Of a stretch of DNA of 51,634 nt, positions 14,100 through 21,303 are shown piece after piece; within the stretch, counting starts at the first letter, position 1; each line of letters starts with the position of its first letter. The stretch covers positions 1-51,634 of IMG/VR virus record IMGVR_UViG_3300005466_000012; one strand, written 5' to 3'. Origin of the DNA: a virus. The position numbers were made by a program, and so were the translations under genes. The notes under the pieces were generated by a model. The model was not told the origin of the DNA. It made no database searches and saw only the letters and a program-made list of their open reading frames with translations.

Positions 14100-14115
14100 G
14101 TGGCCCGTAGGCCAC
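14100..14115 (-). other. UACG-tetraloop hairpin
   Basis: Minus strand GTGGCC-TACG-GGCCAC: a 6-bp stem with a C(UACG)G loop of the stable UNCG class. It lies between the 32-aa gene and the 233-aa gene. No T-run follows, so it may stabilise or process RNA rather than end it. Confidence 0.5.
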
Positions 14116-14122
14116 CCTAAGA

Positions 14123-14221
14123 TTATTTCTTGTTGATGCGCGGGACGCGCTTGCCGTTTTCAGATTTGGTGATCTTCAACGACACTCCCTTTTTCCTGTA
14201 ACGTTTGGAGATTTTCTTCAT
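14123..14221 (-). CDS. Very small basic protein, 32 aa
   Basis: The whole protein is lysine/arginine-rich, from MKKISKRYRKKGVSLKITK to RVPRINKK. The ATG overlaps the stop of the 554-aa gene (TGATG), so it should be made by coupling. It probably binds nucleic acid, judging from charge alone. A stable hairpin follows its stop. Confidence 0.5.
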   Translation of the reverse strand: MKKISKRYRKKGVSLKITKSENGKRVPRINKK

Positions 14222-15885
14222 CAACCAGCTCGACGGTTGAGGAAGCCCAACGCACCGGACTGGGTCTTGGGAGCGACGGAAGGAACCGACACCTTCGGCT
14301 CTTCCTTCTTCTCGACCTTGGTGGATGAGGTGCTCGCCACCAAATCCTCCAGCTTGACGCCAGACGACTCGATGTAGTTGCGGCGCATCTCGATGAACGC
14401 AGCGACAGCGATCTTGTTGCCATCGAATAGCTTGTAGACCTGCTCCACCGGGATGAACAGAAGATCGGTGAACTTGTAGCCGGTCGACTGACTGAACGTG
14501 GCGTGCTTGCTCTCGCCCTTCTGAACTTCAAGCGGGGTGGGCCGCTTGTCCTTCTGGAAGTACTCGTCCATGATGACCATTGCCTTCAGCTTCTCGTCGT
14601 CCGACATGGTCGGAAGATACGGAGAAGTGCCGGCACTGGGCGTCCCAGACGGGACGTACGCCTCCCGAACGGTCGATTTTCCGCTCGTGATAGGTTTTTC
14701 TTCCCTCCCCGTCAGGATTTCCGCAGCAGTCGCAGCCTCAGCGATGGCTTTCTGCTCTATCGGGGTCTGGGTCGTACTCACAGCGCCAGATCCAGCCGCT
14801 TCCTTTCGGCGCTTATTGACCTGGTAAGCAATGTTCTCGACTTCCCCCTTCGATGTAGCAGTGCGATTGGAGAGGTCGATGATGTCAGGGGAGACCCAGA
14901 CAGAACATTGAGAGGACTCGTGATCGGGAGGTAGCATTCCTCCGTTGAACACGCGGAGCCAGAAGTTCCGTGCTTTGCCGCGAGCCAGCTTCGGAGGCGG
15001 AAACGTCTTGCGCCATCCCGCCGCCTCCAATTGCTGAGGCGTCTTGCCGGCGATGGCAGGGTTGATTCCGACCTTCTCCTTGTTTTCCTTGCCGGATTTG
15101 GGAAGTCCATCCCCACCGCTGGGCTCAAGCTCAGGTACCGGCGGCTCAGGATCTTCGTGCCTGTTCGGCGAAGTGACTGGAACCTCAACATCAGGCGTAG
15201 CCTTAGGCGCCGGAACAGCCACCCCACCTCCACGCATGAAGGCGAGTGCTGGTTTCGTAGCAGGCGGAGCCTCGACCTTGGCGACCCAACCATGGGAGTT
15301 CGTCACCAAACCCCACGGCAGATCGAGAAGGCCATTAGGAACATTGCCGAAGCAGATCGGGTCTCCCTTCAACGGAAGGAAGACGTAGTAGCCTCGGTCC
15401 TTAAATGATTTGGACAGGGTCTTCTGGAGGTTCTCCTTCCGGAGTTCCTCGTAGAACCGATCGACGTTCTGATCGGCATCGTTCATCGCCTTGCTCAGGC
15501 GAGGAAAGACCACCTCATCGAACGCATTGGATACGTCCGTGTGATCGCCGTTCATGTTGGCGTACTCGCCGAAGTTACCCTCTGCGAACAACATAACGAT
15601 GTGTTCACCCGAAGCACCCACGACTGACCAAGGTTGAACGTCGTCAGGCACGACGGCCTTCGGGAAGTTGGCGAAGTACATGATGAGGTGTTCATCGTTG
15701 AACGCCTTCTGTAGCTCCTTCAACTCTTCGAGCGGGATGGTTCTGGGACTGATCTCACAGACCAGCTTACCGTCCAGTCGGCCGGCGAAACCAAACGCTG
15801 TCGGGCACCTCGATGAAACTGTGTTGAGCAGTTCGTCGGGCACAAATAGCTTTGGTTTCTTCACAACTATTGTTGCTGAGTTCAT
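14221..15885 (-). CDS. Large unknown protein, 554 aa
   Basis: N-terminal domain (about 1-215) is globular. A low-complexity Pro/Ala/Glu linker (about 216-290) carries VPAPKATPDVEVP and PEPPVPELEPSGG. A second region (about 295-370) contains GWRKTFPPPKLARGKARNFWLRVFNGG, followed by another flexible stretch and a C-terminal helical domain (about 440-520). The protein ends GFLNRRAG. GAGAG lies before the ATG. No catalytic motif is recognised and no membrane segment is seen. It is the largest left-arm product without a known role. Domain limits are by composition. Confidence 0.75.
   Translation of the reverse strand: MNSATIVVKKPKLFVPDELLNTVSSRCPTAFGFAGRLDGKLVCEISPRTIPLEELKELQKAFNDEHLIMYFANFPKAVVPDDVQPWSVVGASGEHIVMLFAEGNFGEYANMNGDHTDVSNAFDEVVFPRLSKAMNDADQNVDRFYEELRKENLQKTLSKSFKDRGYYVFLPLKGDPICFGNVPNGLLDLPWGLVTNSHGWVAKVEAPPATKPALAFMRGGGVAVPAPKATPDVEVPVTSPNRHEDPEPPVPELEPSGGDGLPKSGKENKEKVGINPAIAGKTPQQLEAAGWRKTFPPPKLARGKARNFWLRVFNGGMLPPDHESSQCSVWVSPDIIDLSNRTATSKGEVENIAYQVNKRRKEAAGSGAVSTTQTPIEQKAIAEAATAAEILTGREEKPITSGKSTVREAYVPSGTPSAGTSPYLPTMSDDEKLKAMVIMDEYFQKDKRPTPLEVQKGESKHATFSQSTGYKFTDLLFIPVEQVYKLFDGNKIAVAAFIEMRRNYIESSGVKLEDLVASTSSTKVEKKEEPKVSVPSVAPKTQSGALGFLNRRAG
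14686..14697 (-). repeat. AAACCTATCACG repeat (minus orientation)
   Basis: Exact copy of the genome-wide 12-mer, reading AAACCTATCACG on the minus strand, inside the 554-aa gene where it encodes part of EKPITSG. It is the only exact copy on this strand. Confidence 0.55.
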
Positions 15886-15907
15886 TTCACTCTCTCTGTT
15901 TGGCGGA

Positions 15908-16486
15908 CTATGCCGCGTTGCGCTTCTTCAGGAAGTCGAGCTTGCCTTCTGCCTTGGGCGCCTTAGCCTTCTCAAGACGACGAAGACGATTCTCGACGGC
16001 AGCTACCGACACATCTTTCAACATGGCGATATTGGTCAGCACGCGCTGACGTAAGCTAATCGGGTTACGTTTCTTGGGGACCAGATCGGTCAGACCAAGA
16101 GACTTGCCGATTATCTTGGACATGTGGCGATACTGTTCCTGAGTGATCAGATGATCCTCATAGCACAGCCTTGCCAATGTATCGTCGAGTTCGTCGGCGA
16201 CGATTGCCCGCCTCCACCTCGCCATGATACCTCCCGCGAGATAGCGAATGGGTTTGCGAATCAGGCGGTGATACCACCTAACCGGAGGCCACAACAGAAA
16301 CACTCGGATGAACCGACGCATCTGTTTGTGGTATTGGTAGACCATCAACACGAAGGTGACTGACAACATCGTGATTGATGTGTCCGGATGTTGGGACATC
16401 CAGATAGTGATTGCGGTCATAAGACCGAGTGAAGCTATGGCGGCATAGGCAACCGCCAAGCGCAGACCATCCAAGAAAGCATCCAT
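15908..16486 (-). CDS. Two-pass membrane protein, 192 aa
   Basis: Two hydrophobic segments lie near residues 8-28 (AVAYAAIASLGLMTAITIWM) and 35-50 (ITMLSVTFVLMVYQY). A basic juxtamembrane stretch (RRFIRVFLLWPPVRWYHRLIRKPIRY) and a charged cytoplasmic domain rich in Lys and Arg follow. AAGGAG lies 6 bases before ATG 16486; the longer upstream frame has no good ribosome site. The topology suggests a membrane-anchored nucleic-acid or replisome tether, but that is inference. Confidence 0.7.
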   Translation of the reverse strand: MDAFLDGLRLAVAYAAIASLGLMTAITIWMSQHPDTSITMLSVTFVLMVYQYHKQMRRFIRVFLLWPPVRWYHRLIRKPIRYLAGGIMARWRRAIVADELDDTLARLCYEDHLITQEQYRHMSKIIGKSLGLTDLVPKKRNPISLRQRVLTNIAMLKDVSVAAVENRLRRLEKAKAPKAEGKLDFLKKRNAA

Positions 16487-16520
16487 GTTAACTCCTTCTC
16501 TCGTGGACACCAAATGAATA

Positions 16521-16568
16521 TGCTCCATCGCATCTAGAATGCCTCTAGGAAGCCCTAGGAAGCCCGTA
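16521..16568 (-). repeat. Imperfect repeat element, copy A
   Basis: Minus-strand sequence GGCTTCCTAGGGCTTCCTAG followed by AGGCATTCTAGATGCGATGGAG. It resembles plus-strand 22383-22430 over about 45 bases with a few indels. It lies in the leader of the 192-aa membrane protein gene. Confidence 0.4.
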
Positions 16569-16634
16569 CATGCGTTTAAATGAGAACTGGCTACTACCCT
16601 ACGTCTCCCCATTTTATTTGATACTTGAGTCAAA

Positions 16635-16811
16635 TTATTTACGCCAGCTAAACTCTTTCGTAAGACGATTGATGGCTCTCTTAGAAACTTTCTTCTTATT
16701 CTTTATGGAAGGAAGTCCAGTCAGCTCCCCAATACACCAATGGACTGGACGGCGAGGACTACGAACTTTACTGTCTAACCAAATCTTTTCAAGCTGTTCT
16801 TTCAGGGTCAT
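16635..16811 (-). CDS. Hypothetical basic protein, 58 aa
   Basis: Begins MTLKEQLEKIWLDSKVRSPR. Basic, with a helical first part and lysine-rich end (IKNKKKVSKRAINRLTKEFSWRK). ATG 16811 is preceded by GGAGGG at proper spacing. Possibly a small helix-turn-helix-like DNA binder (GELTGLPSIKNKKKVSKRAINRL), but the match is weak. Confidence 0.6.
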   Translation of the reverse strand: MTLKEQLEKIWLDSKVRSPRRPVHWCIGELTGLPSIKNKKKVSKRAINRLTKEFSWRK

Positions 16812-16834
16812 GGTGCCCTCCAAACAAAGAAATA

Positions 16835-16871
16835 CCCTCGGCAGAGGGCGGGGAGGACGCCATGCCGAGGG
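16835..16871 (-). terminator. Probable leftward intrinsic terminator
   Basis: 9-bp stem CCCTCGGCA / TGCCGAGGG with a 19-base loop, followed on the minus strand by TATTTCTTTG. It lies directly after the 155-aa gene and before the 58-aa gene, where readthrough would set relative expression. Confidence 0.65.
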
Positions 16872-16892
16872 CTCGACGAAGGGGTTGGTTTG

Positions 16893-17360
16893 TTATCCCC
16901 CTCGGAGGAGAAACTCTTTCTTCCATTTCACCTTGTCTTGCATCCATGCGTCGATAGCATACGCACTCGACGGATAGGTCATGGACAGGTGAACTTTACG
17001 CTTACGATAGTCCGCCCATTGCAGGATGTAACACGTCATCTTGCTGTTGTAATACAGTCGGCATCGCTGTCGGCTGTTCTCCACTAGCGTGACGAAGAAT
17101 GGGTCACGAATGTCATCGATGATACCACGAAGTGGATCACCTGGATCTTTATATCTCAACATTAGCTCATGCCTCCCAGCAGCTACGTTGGGAAACCGCA
17201 CTTGTGCGATTTCTACACCTAATCCCTTTACCGTCTGTTGGTATTGAGAAACCAACTCCGGGTTAGGGCGAGCGCCACTCTTGACTGAGAACGGCCTAGC
17301 CCAGGCGCGGCGCTGGCGCTTGAGCTTAAGCAGTTTGGGTTTAACCCACCCCGCCGGCAT
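16893..17360 (-). CDS. Hypothetical protein, 155 aa
   Basis: Basic N-terminus (KPKLLKLKRQRRAWARPF) followed by a mixed alpha/beta domain (VEIAQVRFPNVAAGRHELMLRYKDP, CRLYYNSKMTCYILQWADYRKRK). No membrane segment or familiar motif. AAGGA lies 8 bases before the ATG, which overlaps the last 20 bases of the 69-aa gene. A strong hairpin follows its stop. Function unknown. Confidence 0.65.
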   Translation of the reverse strand: MPAGWVKPKLLKLKRQRRAWARPFSVKSGARPNPELVSQYQQTVKGLGVEIAQVRFPNVAAGRHELMLRYKDPGDPLRGIIDDIRDPFFVTLVENSRQRCRLYYNSKMTCYILQWADYRKRKVHLSMTYPSSAYAIDAWMQDKVKWKKEFLLRGG

Positions 17361-17550
17361 CGTCTACATCCTTGCCGAGGAAACTGTCGTAATCATCGAC
17401 GAACATGATGGTCTTGCCATCATGAAGCATCGTAAGGTTGAGGTAGGTTAGTCCCTCGTCTGCACTCAGACGAAGAACCTTCCGTTTCAGCAAGTTTGGA
17501 GTGTCTTTTTCCACCTGCTTTAGAAAGCCTAATAGTGTCTCCCAATCCAT
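17341..17550 (-). CDS. Hypothetical protein, 69 aa
   Basis: Begins MDWETLLGFLKQVEKDTPNL. Helical first part, then beta-like segments (TYLNLTMLHDGKTIMFVDDYDSFLG). A purine-rich ribosome site (GGGAGAAGAGAG) precedes the ATG. It is the first gene after the promoter-like element at 17585-17613. No known family. Confidence 0.65.
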   Translation of the reverse strand: MDWETLLGFLKQVEKDTPNLLKRKVLRLSADEGLTYLNLTMLHDGKTIMFVDDYDSFLGKDVDDAGGVG

Positions 17551-17584
17551 CTCTCTTCTCCCTTGGCATGATTGCCATTCTTAG

Positions 17585-17613
17585 ATTGTAAACCTAACTA
17601 AAGACTAAGTCAA
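17585..17613 (-). promoter_or_regulatory. Sigma70-like leftward promoter
   Basis: Minus strand TTGACT, 17-base spacer, TACAAT: five of six matches to each consensus hexamer. It overlaps the end of the zinc-ribbon gene and would start RNA near 17578, just ahead of the 69-aa gene. Confidence 0.65.
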
Positions 17614-17777
17614 CTTGACCTAATCGGCCAATTCCTCCTATTCGACTTCCTACACTTGCCGCACGACCAAATCCAACGGTGAGGTGGCACGTGCTGCAGG
17701 CGACACAGCTTCTTGTTTCCGCACTTCTGACACTTAACAACAAGTGCCTTCTTACCAACCCTCAGACTAAACTTCAT
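17610..17777 (-). CDS. Small zinc-ribbon protein, 55 aa
   Basis: Begins MKFSLRVGKKALVVKCQKCG. Two CxxC pairs, CQKCG at 16-20 and CGKC at 39-42, about 20 residues apart, form a zinc ribbon, with basic residues after the second pair. AGGGAGGT lies a few bases before the ATG. Likely binds nucleic acid or a host transcription or replication protein. A copy of the AAACCTATCACG motif lies 24 bases upstream of the start. Confidence 0.7.
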   Translation of the reverse strand: MKFSLRVGKKALVVKCQKCGNKKLCRLQHVPPHRWIWSCGKCRKSNRRNWPIRSS

Positions 17778-17800
17778 TTCTACCTCCCTTGCGCGGCCAA

Positions 17801-17812
17801 AAACCTATCACG
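17801..17812 (+). repeat. AAACCTATCACG repeat
   Basis: Exact 12-mer between the NYN gene stop and the zinc-ribbon gene start. In the direction of transcription it reads CGTGATAGGTTT and lies 24 bases before the start codon, a position suited to an operator or RNA-level signal. Confidence 0.6.
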
Positions 17813-17816
17813 ATCG

Positions 17817-18371
17817 TTATTTCCCGCGTAAGAACGTGAGCCCAGGCTTAACTATTTCCTTGACTCCCTCACCCATCTTGATATAATCCATGATCTCACG
17901 CAGATCGATGAACTTATTCACCTGCCTCCGTAGCTCATCAGCTACCATACCACCATCATCATTACGTTCGTGAATGGAGACGGCAGTCACTCTTCGTCCT
18001 CGCCGTTGTAGCTCGGACACCATACAGGTGAAATCCCCATCACCGCTAAAGAGAACGAGATCAGTAAAATGCTCCCACATAGCCCAAGCTTGAACCACAA
18101 TCTCGCAGTCCATATTCCCCTTGATGATCCCGCCATACTTCTTGGTCTCCTTGCTGATGACATTCCACCCATGATATTGGATCTGGTCCATGATCGCACG
18201 GATGGGAGAATGTATTTCCTTAGGTGGTAAGGCAGTGAAGTAATATGAACCAATTACATCACCGTCTTGTGCGAAGTAATTAACGAGGCGCTCATAGTTC
18301 GGACGAAAGCCCGCAAACTTGAACGCCTCGTTGAAGTTACTTCCATCAATAAAGATAGCTATGCGCTTCAT
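17817..18371 (-). CDS. NYN/LabA-like (PIN superfamily) ribonuclease-like protein, 184 aa
   Basis: Begins MKRIAIFIDGSNF. NYN domain acidic residues are in place: Asp9 in FIDGSN, Asp88 in KGNMDCEIVVQA, and Asp111/Asp113 in LFSGDGDF, with the typical MVSELQRRGRRVTAVS strand-helix after them. Family members are metal-dependent nucleases, often on RNA. I chose ATG 18371, which has GGGAG 7 bases upstream; longer starts lie inside the 134-aa gene. It overlaps that gene by 26 bases. Likely acts in RNA turnover or host takeover; the substrate is not known. Confidence 0.85.
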   Translation of the reverse strand: MKRIAIFIDGSNFNEAFKFAGFRPNYERLVNYFAQDGDVIGSYYFTALPPKEIHSPIRAIMDQIQYHGWNVISKETKKYGGIIKGNMDCEIVVQAWAMWEHFTDLVLFSGDGDFTCMVSELQRRGRRVTAVSIHERNDDGGMVADELRRQVNKFIDLREIMDYIKMGEGVKEIVKPGLTFLRGK

Positions 18372-18750
18372 TGAACACTCCCTGCACGTTCCATGCACCG
18401 TGCTTGCGATACCAATCAGCCTTAGCGTCGCCATAACAAGCTTGATACTTGCCATACCACGGACCCACCTCATAGAAATCCCAGCACGCAACTAACAATG
18501 GATCGTGCTCTACCCCATTGTCGTTGACGTAGATCATACCTGTATATCCTGCATCCTCCCAAGGATACACGACTTCATGTCTGATGGCAGGCACAGGGAA
18601 GTGAGGCTCAGTCTGACCATGTACGTATAGTCCCCACGCCTGTTGTAGGCGATTACACCACTTGACGGTGTCACGTACGTGCTTGTATCGAATGGACACA
18701 CGAATGAAGTACTCAGCACGTGCTGTCTTGTATGCATACTTAGAGAACAT
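18346..18750 (-). CDS. Hypothetical protein, 134 aa
   Basis: Begins MFSKYAYKTARAEYFIRVSI. Aromatic-rich and probably beta-sheet based (FIRVSIRYKHV, GMIYVNDNGV, CWDFYEVGPWYGKY). AGGAGAGAGAG directly precedes ATG 18750, a leader shared with several neighbours. No membrane segment, no recognised family. Overlaps the NYN gene start. Confidence 0.65.
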   Translation of the reverse strand: MFSKYAYKTARAEYFIRVSIRYKHVRDTVKWCNRLQQAWGLYVHGQTEPHFPVPAIRHEVVYPWEDAGYTGMIYVNDNGVEHDPLLVACWDFYEVGPWYGKYQACYGDAKADWYRKHGAWNVQGVFNEAHSYLY

Positions 18751-18837
18751 CTCTCTCTCTCCTATTGCTTGAGCAAATGAACGAATGCTGCCAGCCACTC
18801 ACGATAAGTTACGATGTGATGATCGTACACGATGCAC

Positions 18838-19107
18838 CTACGATTGTGTAATGATGATATGCCCGAACTCGGGCTCCCCATGGTTCCAGTCTTGAATGAG
18901 CACGAATGCACACTCGTACTCAATACCGCCTTGATGGCCAGGAAACCAATCCACAGTGCGTGGAATGGCAGGAAGATTGTGGTTAGGCTTACGATAACCA
19001 AGACGATATGCCCAATACCAAGTTGTCATGTCCGCGCTCTTAGTCATGACCTCAAATGAATAGGATTTTCCGTCACGTAGTGCGGCTATTGTCTCAAACT
19101 TTCTCAT
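18838..19107 (-). CDS. Hypothetical protein, 89 aa
   Basis: Begins MRKFETIAALRDGKSYSFEV, with beta-rich composition and several tryptophans (TTWYWAYRLGYR, VDWFPGHQGG). GGAGAGAGAC lies before ATG 19107. Similar in size and aromatic content to the 134-aa neighbour, but no clear sequence match. Function unknown. Confidence 0.6.
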   Translation of the reverse strand: MRKFETIAALRDGKSYSFEVMTKSADMTTWYWAYRLGYRKPNHNLPAIPRTVDWFPGHQGGIEYECAFVLIQDWNHGEPEFGHIIITQS

Positions 19108-19188
19108 GTCTCTCTCCATGAAATATGAGGGCGTCCCATTCAGGATCGTTTAAGATTTGCGATGGTCAGGCGTAGTGGGGGTTCCTAT

Positions 19189-19208
19189 GATTTGCCTGAT
19201 TGCAAATC
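19189..19208 (-). other. Short hairpin between small genes
   Basis: 7-bp stem GATTTGC / GCAAATC with a 6-base loop, 15 bases beyond the stop of the 83-aa gene. No T-run. Possible weak terminator or mRNA 3' stabiliser. Confidence 0.4.
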
Positions 19209-19222
19209 CCCTCAGGTTCAGA

Positions 19223-19474
19223 TTAAAGCTTCTCTCCGAACGCACCGAGTAGAGGATTCTTGCGCTCGTATTCAGACGTACGCGGGAATCCATTCGCGTC
19301 ATCTTCCATGAACACGCGACACCACTCTTCAGCACGACGCGCGTTCTGCGCTTGTGCAACTAGTGCAGACACTGGACGGAACACTCCCTCCGTACAGGCA
19401 GCACACAATCCATTCAATCTCAGCCCATTTCCGAGCTGATTGTAGACGCCATTTCCTACGTGAATGATGCTCAT
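19223..19474 (-). CDS. Hypothetical protein, 83 aa
   Basis: Begins MSIIHVGNGVYNQLGNGLRL. Contains a CAAC pair (GLCAACTEGVF) and another Cys further on, then a helical segment (SALVAQAQNARRAEEWCRVFM). ATG 19474 has GGGAGAGAA upstream. It is the first gene after the promoter at 19517-19545. A longer in-frame reading has no support. Function unknown. Confidence 0.6.
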   Translation of the reverse strand: MSIIHVGNGVYNQLGNGLRLNGLCAACTEGVFRPVSALVAQAQNARRAEEWCRVFMEDDANGFPRTSEYERKNPLLGAFGEKL

Positions 19475-19516
19475 TTCTCTCTCCCTTCTTTGGAACAGAC
19501 CATCTGCTCCATTGTC

Positions 19517-19545
19517 ATTATGGACCTTCCCATTTCTTAAGTCAA
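19517..19545 (-). promoter_or_regulatory. Sigma70-like leftward promoter
   Basis: Minus strand TTGACT, 17-base spacer, CATAAT, five of six matches in each hexamer. Predicted start near 19510, 36 bases before the ATG of the 83-aa gene. It restarts leftward transcription after the terminator at 19767-19809. Confidence 0.7.
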
Positions 19546-19582
19546 ACTGGCACATACGCCTATATCCCTCGCACACACGGCA

Positions 19583-19594
19583 AAACCTATCACG
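19583..19594 (+). repeat. AAACCTATCACG repeat
   Basis: Exact 12-mer, 38 bases upstream of the -35 box of the 19.5-kb promoter. Followed by an inverted ATAGG, giving CCTAT...ATAGG as at 478. Confidence 0.6.
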
Positions 19595-19668
19595 CTTTGA
19601 TAAATAGGATATAATAACACACACCACACACGCACATGCACACCACATACCCTCCCGCACACAACAAT

Positions 19669-19680
19669 AAACCTATCACG
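19669..19680 (+). repeat. AAACCTATCACG repeat
   Basis: Exact 12-mer, 86 bases from the copy at 19583 in the same orientation, directly beside a cluster of hairpins. Confidence 0.6.
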
Positions 19681-19682
19681 AT

Positions 19683-19732
19683 GCGCACCCTGGTGCGCTG
19701 CAGCATGTGCACTGCACCATAATGGTGCGTTG
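19683..19732. other. Cluster of short hairpins
   Basis: GCGCAC-CCTG-GTGCGC near 19683-19698 and GCACCA-TAA-TGGTGC near 19716-19730, with a weaker GCAG/CTGC pairing between them. Could be an origin structure, operator array or RNA structure. Confidence 0.45.
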
Positions 19733-19766
19733 CCGTTATGTTCTCCCTGGGAGCAGACAATAAAAA

Positions 19767-19809
19767 ACCCTGTGACATTTGAGCAACAGTTGCTCTCGTG
19801 CCACAGGGT
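19767..19809 (-). terminator. Strong leftward terminator
   Basis: Outer 8-bp stem ACCCTGTG / CACAGGGT encloses an inner 6-bp stem GAGCAA / TTGCTC. On the minus strand it is followed by TTTTTTATT. It ends the first leftward operon after the 97-aa gene. Confidence 0.9.
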
Positions 19810-19832
19810 GTGTTAGTTAGGTAACAGTGCTA

Positions 19833-20126
19833 TTATGCAACACGCGGTTTGCGCATTCCACGAATAGCCGACGCAAGTTCCATCAGTTCAGCCGACGCCA
19901 TGTCCAATGAGCGCGGGTTGCAATCAACCCAGATGGAACGGCGACCGATACGGACGTAAGCCTCGAAGTCAACGTGTGCTTGCATGTCCTCGCTCAGTGC
20001 TTCGAACGGCTGCCCTGCCACCTTGCTTGCGAGTTCATGGTCATGGGAAACGAAAGTCATTGTTCCCACCTTGGCAGTGTCTGCGCTGGTGTTGAATACG
20101 TGAGCAGTCACTTTAAACATAGCCAT
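19833..20126 (-). CDS. Hypothetical protein, 97 aa
   Basis: Begins MAMFKVTAHVFNTSADTAKV. An N-terminal beta region is followed by an acidic helical part and a conserved-looking end (RSIWVDCNPRSLDMASAELMELASAIRGMRKPR). AGGGAGA lies 7 bases before ATG 20126. It is the last gene before the strong terminator. No family recognised. Confidence 0.65.
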   Translation of the reverse strand: MAMFKVTAHVFNTSADTAKVGTMTFVSHDHELASKVAGQPFEALSEDMQAHVDFEAYVRIGRRSIWVDCNPRSLDMASAELMELASAIRGMRKPRVA

Positions 20127-20199
20127 TTGTAGTCTCCCTAATCGTGCGACATTGCACGCCACTCCCCCGCCCGTAGGCGAGGGAGGAACTTGCAATGGA

Positions 20200-21303
20200 T
20201 TAGGCCGCGTCTTGTTCCTTACCGATTAGTTCCTGATACCGTGCATTGTTGCGCGGAGTATCGGGACATACATCATTGAGGAACTTCTTCATTGCCATGA
20301 CGGTGGTGAATGCAAGGTCGGAACCTGCGCCGTTAACCGCCTTCTTCATTTGTTCCAGCAGTGCACCGTCCTTCTCGTCCCACGCATGGTCAGCGAACTC
20401 ATAGAGATCGGTCAACCGTGCGATGGCAGTATCAGCAGTGCGGATCAGTTGAGGTACGGATTGATTGCCCTCATTCTGGTTACCGCTTTCATCGTCCTTC
20501 TTCTCACGCTTTGCGGTGTCGATGACTGCTTGCCACGTGCCCTGACGTTCCTTTGCCTTCTCAACGTCATACTTCAGGAACGTACCGATTGAGACTTGCA
20601 CCTTATCAATGTCCTCTCTGCCCTTGACGGTAGAGCGAACAACGATCGGGACTTGCGTTGCCTCAATCTCAAAGCCTCTCCCTTCCTGCCCGTCCATTGG
20701 CAGGTTATCCGGTCCCAATTTGTAGATCGGATAGACTTCAACGTGCTTGAGTTCTTGGAACCGGCGGAATTGGTGGTACAACTCGAAGGCATTGCTGACC
20801 TTCGTTACTGCACCGTCAATCTCCTTTGTCAGTCGCTTGATTTCCGCAATGCGGTAGTCATGCGTCATGTTCTTAATGTCCGCACCAATGTCAGAAGTGT
20901 TGACCTTGGCAGGGTCTTTCATCGACCGGTTGAGTTGATCAATGCGGCGCTCGCGGTCCCGAATGGATGGGAAGTCACGAACCATTACCTCATAGTAATA
21001 ATGTTTCGTCACCTTTTCCTTTCCATCCACTATCCTAACCGAGTAGTAGATGGCAGGATTGTTGCCCGTGTTTGCCTTTGGATCAGGCAATGCGTCGAGT
21101 TGTTCAGGCGTCAGTCCGCTTGTCGTCTTGAACATGACAGCAAACGAACCGCCTTCCCACTCTTGCCTTGCCTTGTTCAGACTGTCCACAACTGGCATAG
21201 CCAGCGGTGACACAATCTTAGCCAGTGCATCGGCTGATACATCCATTGCACGACCGATTGCACGTTGATCAGCAGTCAATACGATCTTTGCTTTCTTAGC
21301 CAT
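20200..21303 (-). CDS. Unknown protein, 367 aa
   Basis: Begins MAKKAKIVLTADQRAIGRAM. Soluble and highly charged, with a long helical middle (DRERRIDQLNRSMKDP, RIAEIKRLTKEIDGAVTKVSNAFELYHQFRRFQELKHVEVYP), a beta section (RGFEIEATQVPIVVRST) and an Asn/Gly-rich hinge (DDESGNQNEGNQS). GGAGAGAGACA lies before ATG 21303. Its position early in the left arm fits an early host-directed or regulatory protein, but nothing in the sequence names a function. Confidence 0.7.
   Translation of the reverse strand: MAKKAKIVLTADQRAIGRAMDVSADALAKIVSPLAMPVVDSLNKARQEWEGGSFAVMFKTTSGLTPEQLDALPDPKANTGNNPAIYYSVRIVDGKEKVTKHYYYEVMVRDFPSIRDRERRIDQLNRSMKDPAKVNTSDIGADIKNMTHDYRIAEIKRLTKEIDGAVTKVSNAFELYHQFRRFQELKHVEVYPIYKLGPDNLPMDGQEGRGFEIEATQVPIVVRSTVKGREDIDKVQVSIGTFLKYDVEKAKERQGTWQAVIDTAKREKKDDESGNQNEGNQSVPQLIRTADTAIARLTDLYEFADHAWDEKDGALLEQMKKAVNGAGSDLAFTTVMAMKKFLNDVCPDTPRNNARYQELIGKEQDAA

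Larger units (their letters stand above)
19475..19832. other. 358-base noncoding control region
   Basis: No gene is seen. It holds, right to left: a two-tier terminator (19767-19809), closely spaced hairpins (19680-19735), two AAACCTATCACG motifs (19669, 19583), an AC-rich strand (about 19614-19665) and a promoter (19517-19545). It separates the first leftward operon from the second and is a candidate replication-start or regulatory region. Confidence 0.6.

Noticed and set aside
14160-14531. Arg/Ser-rich 123-codon frame on the minus strand
   Set aside because: Echo of the 554-aa gene in another frame; low-complexity composition and no ribosome site.
16595-16633. Promoter from TTGACT at 16628-16633 with TAAAAT
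   Set aside because: Spacing is about 11 bases, too short for a sigma70 promoter.
18762-19001. 79-codon minus-strand frame and a possible 23-codon gene within its end
   Set aside because: Overlaps the 89-aa gene out of frame; only a short GTG-started tail would be free and its ribosome site is poor.
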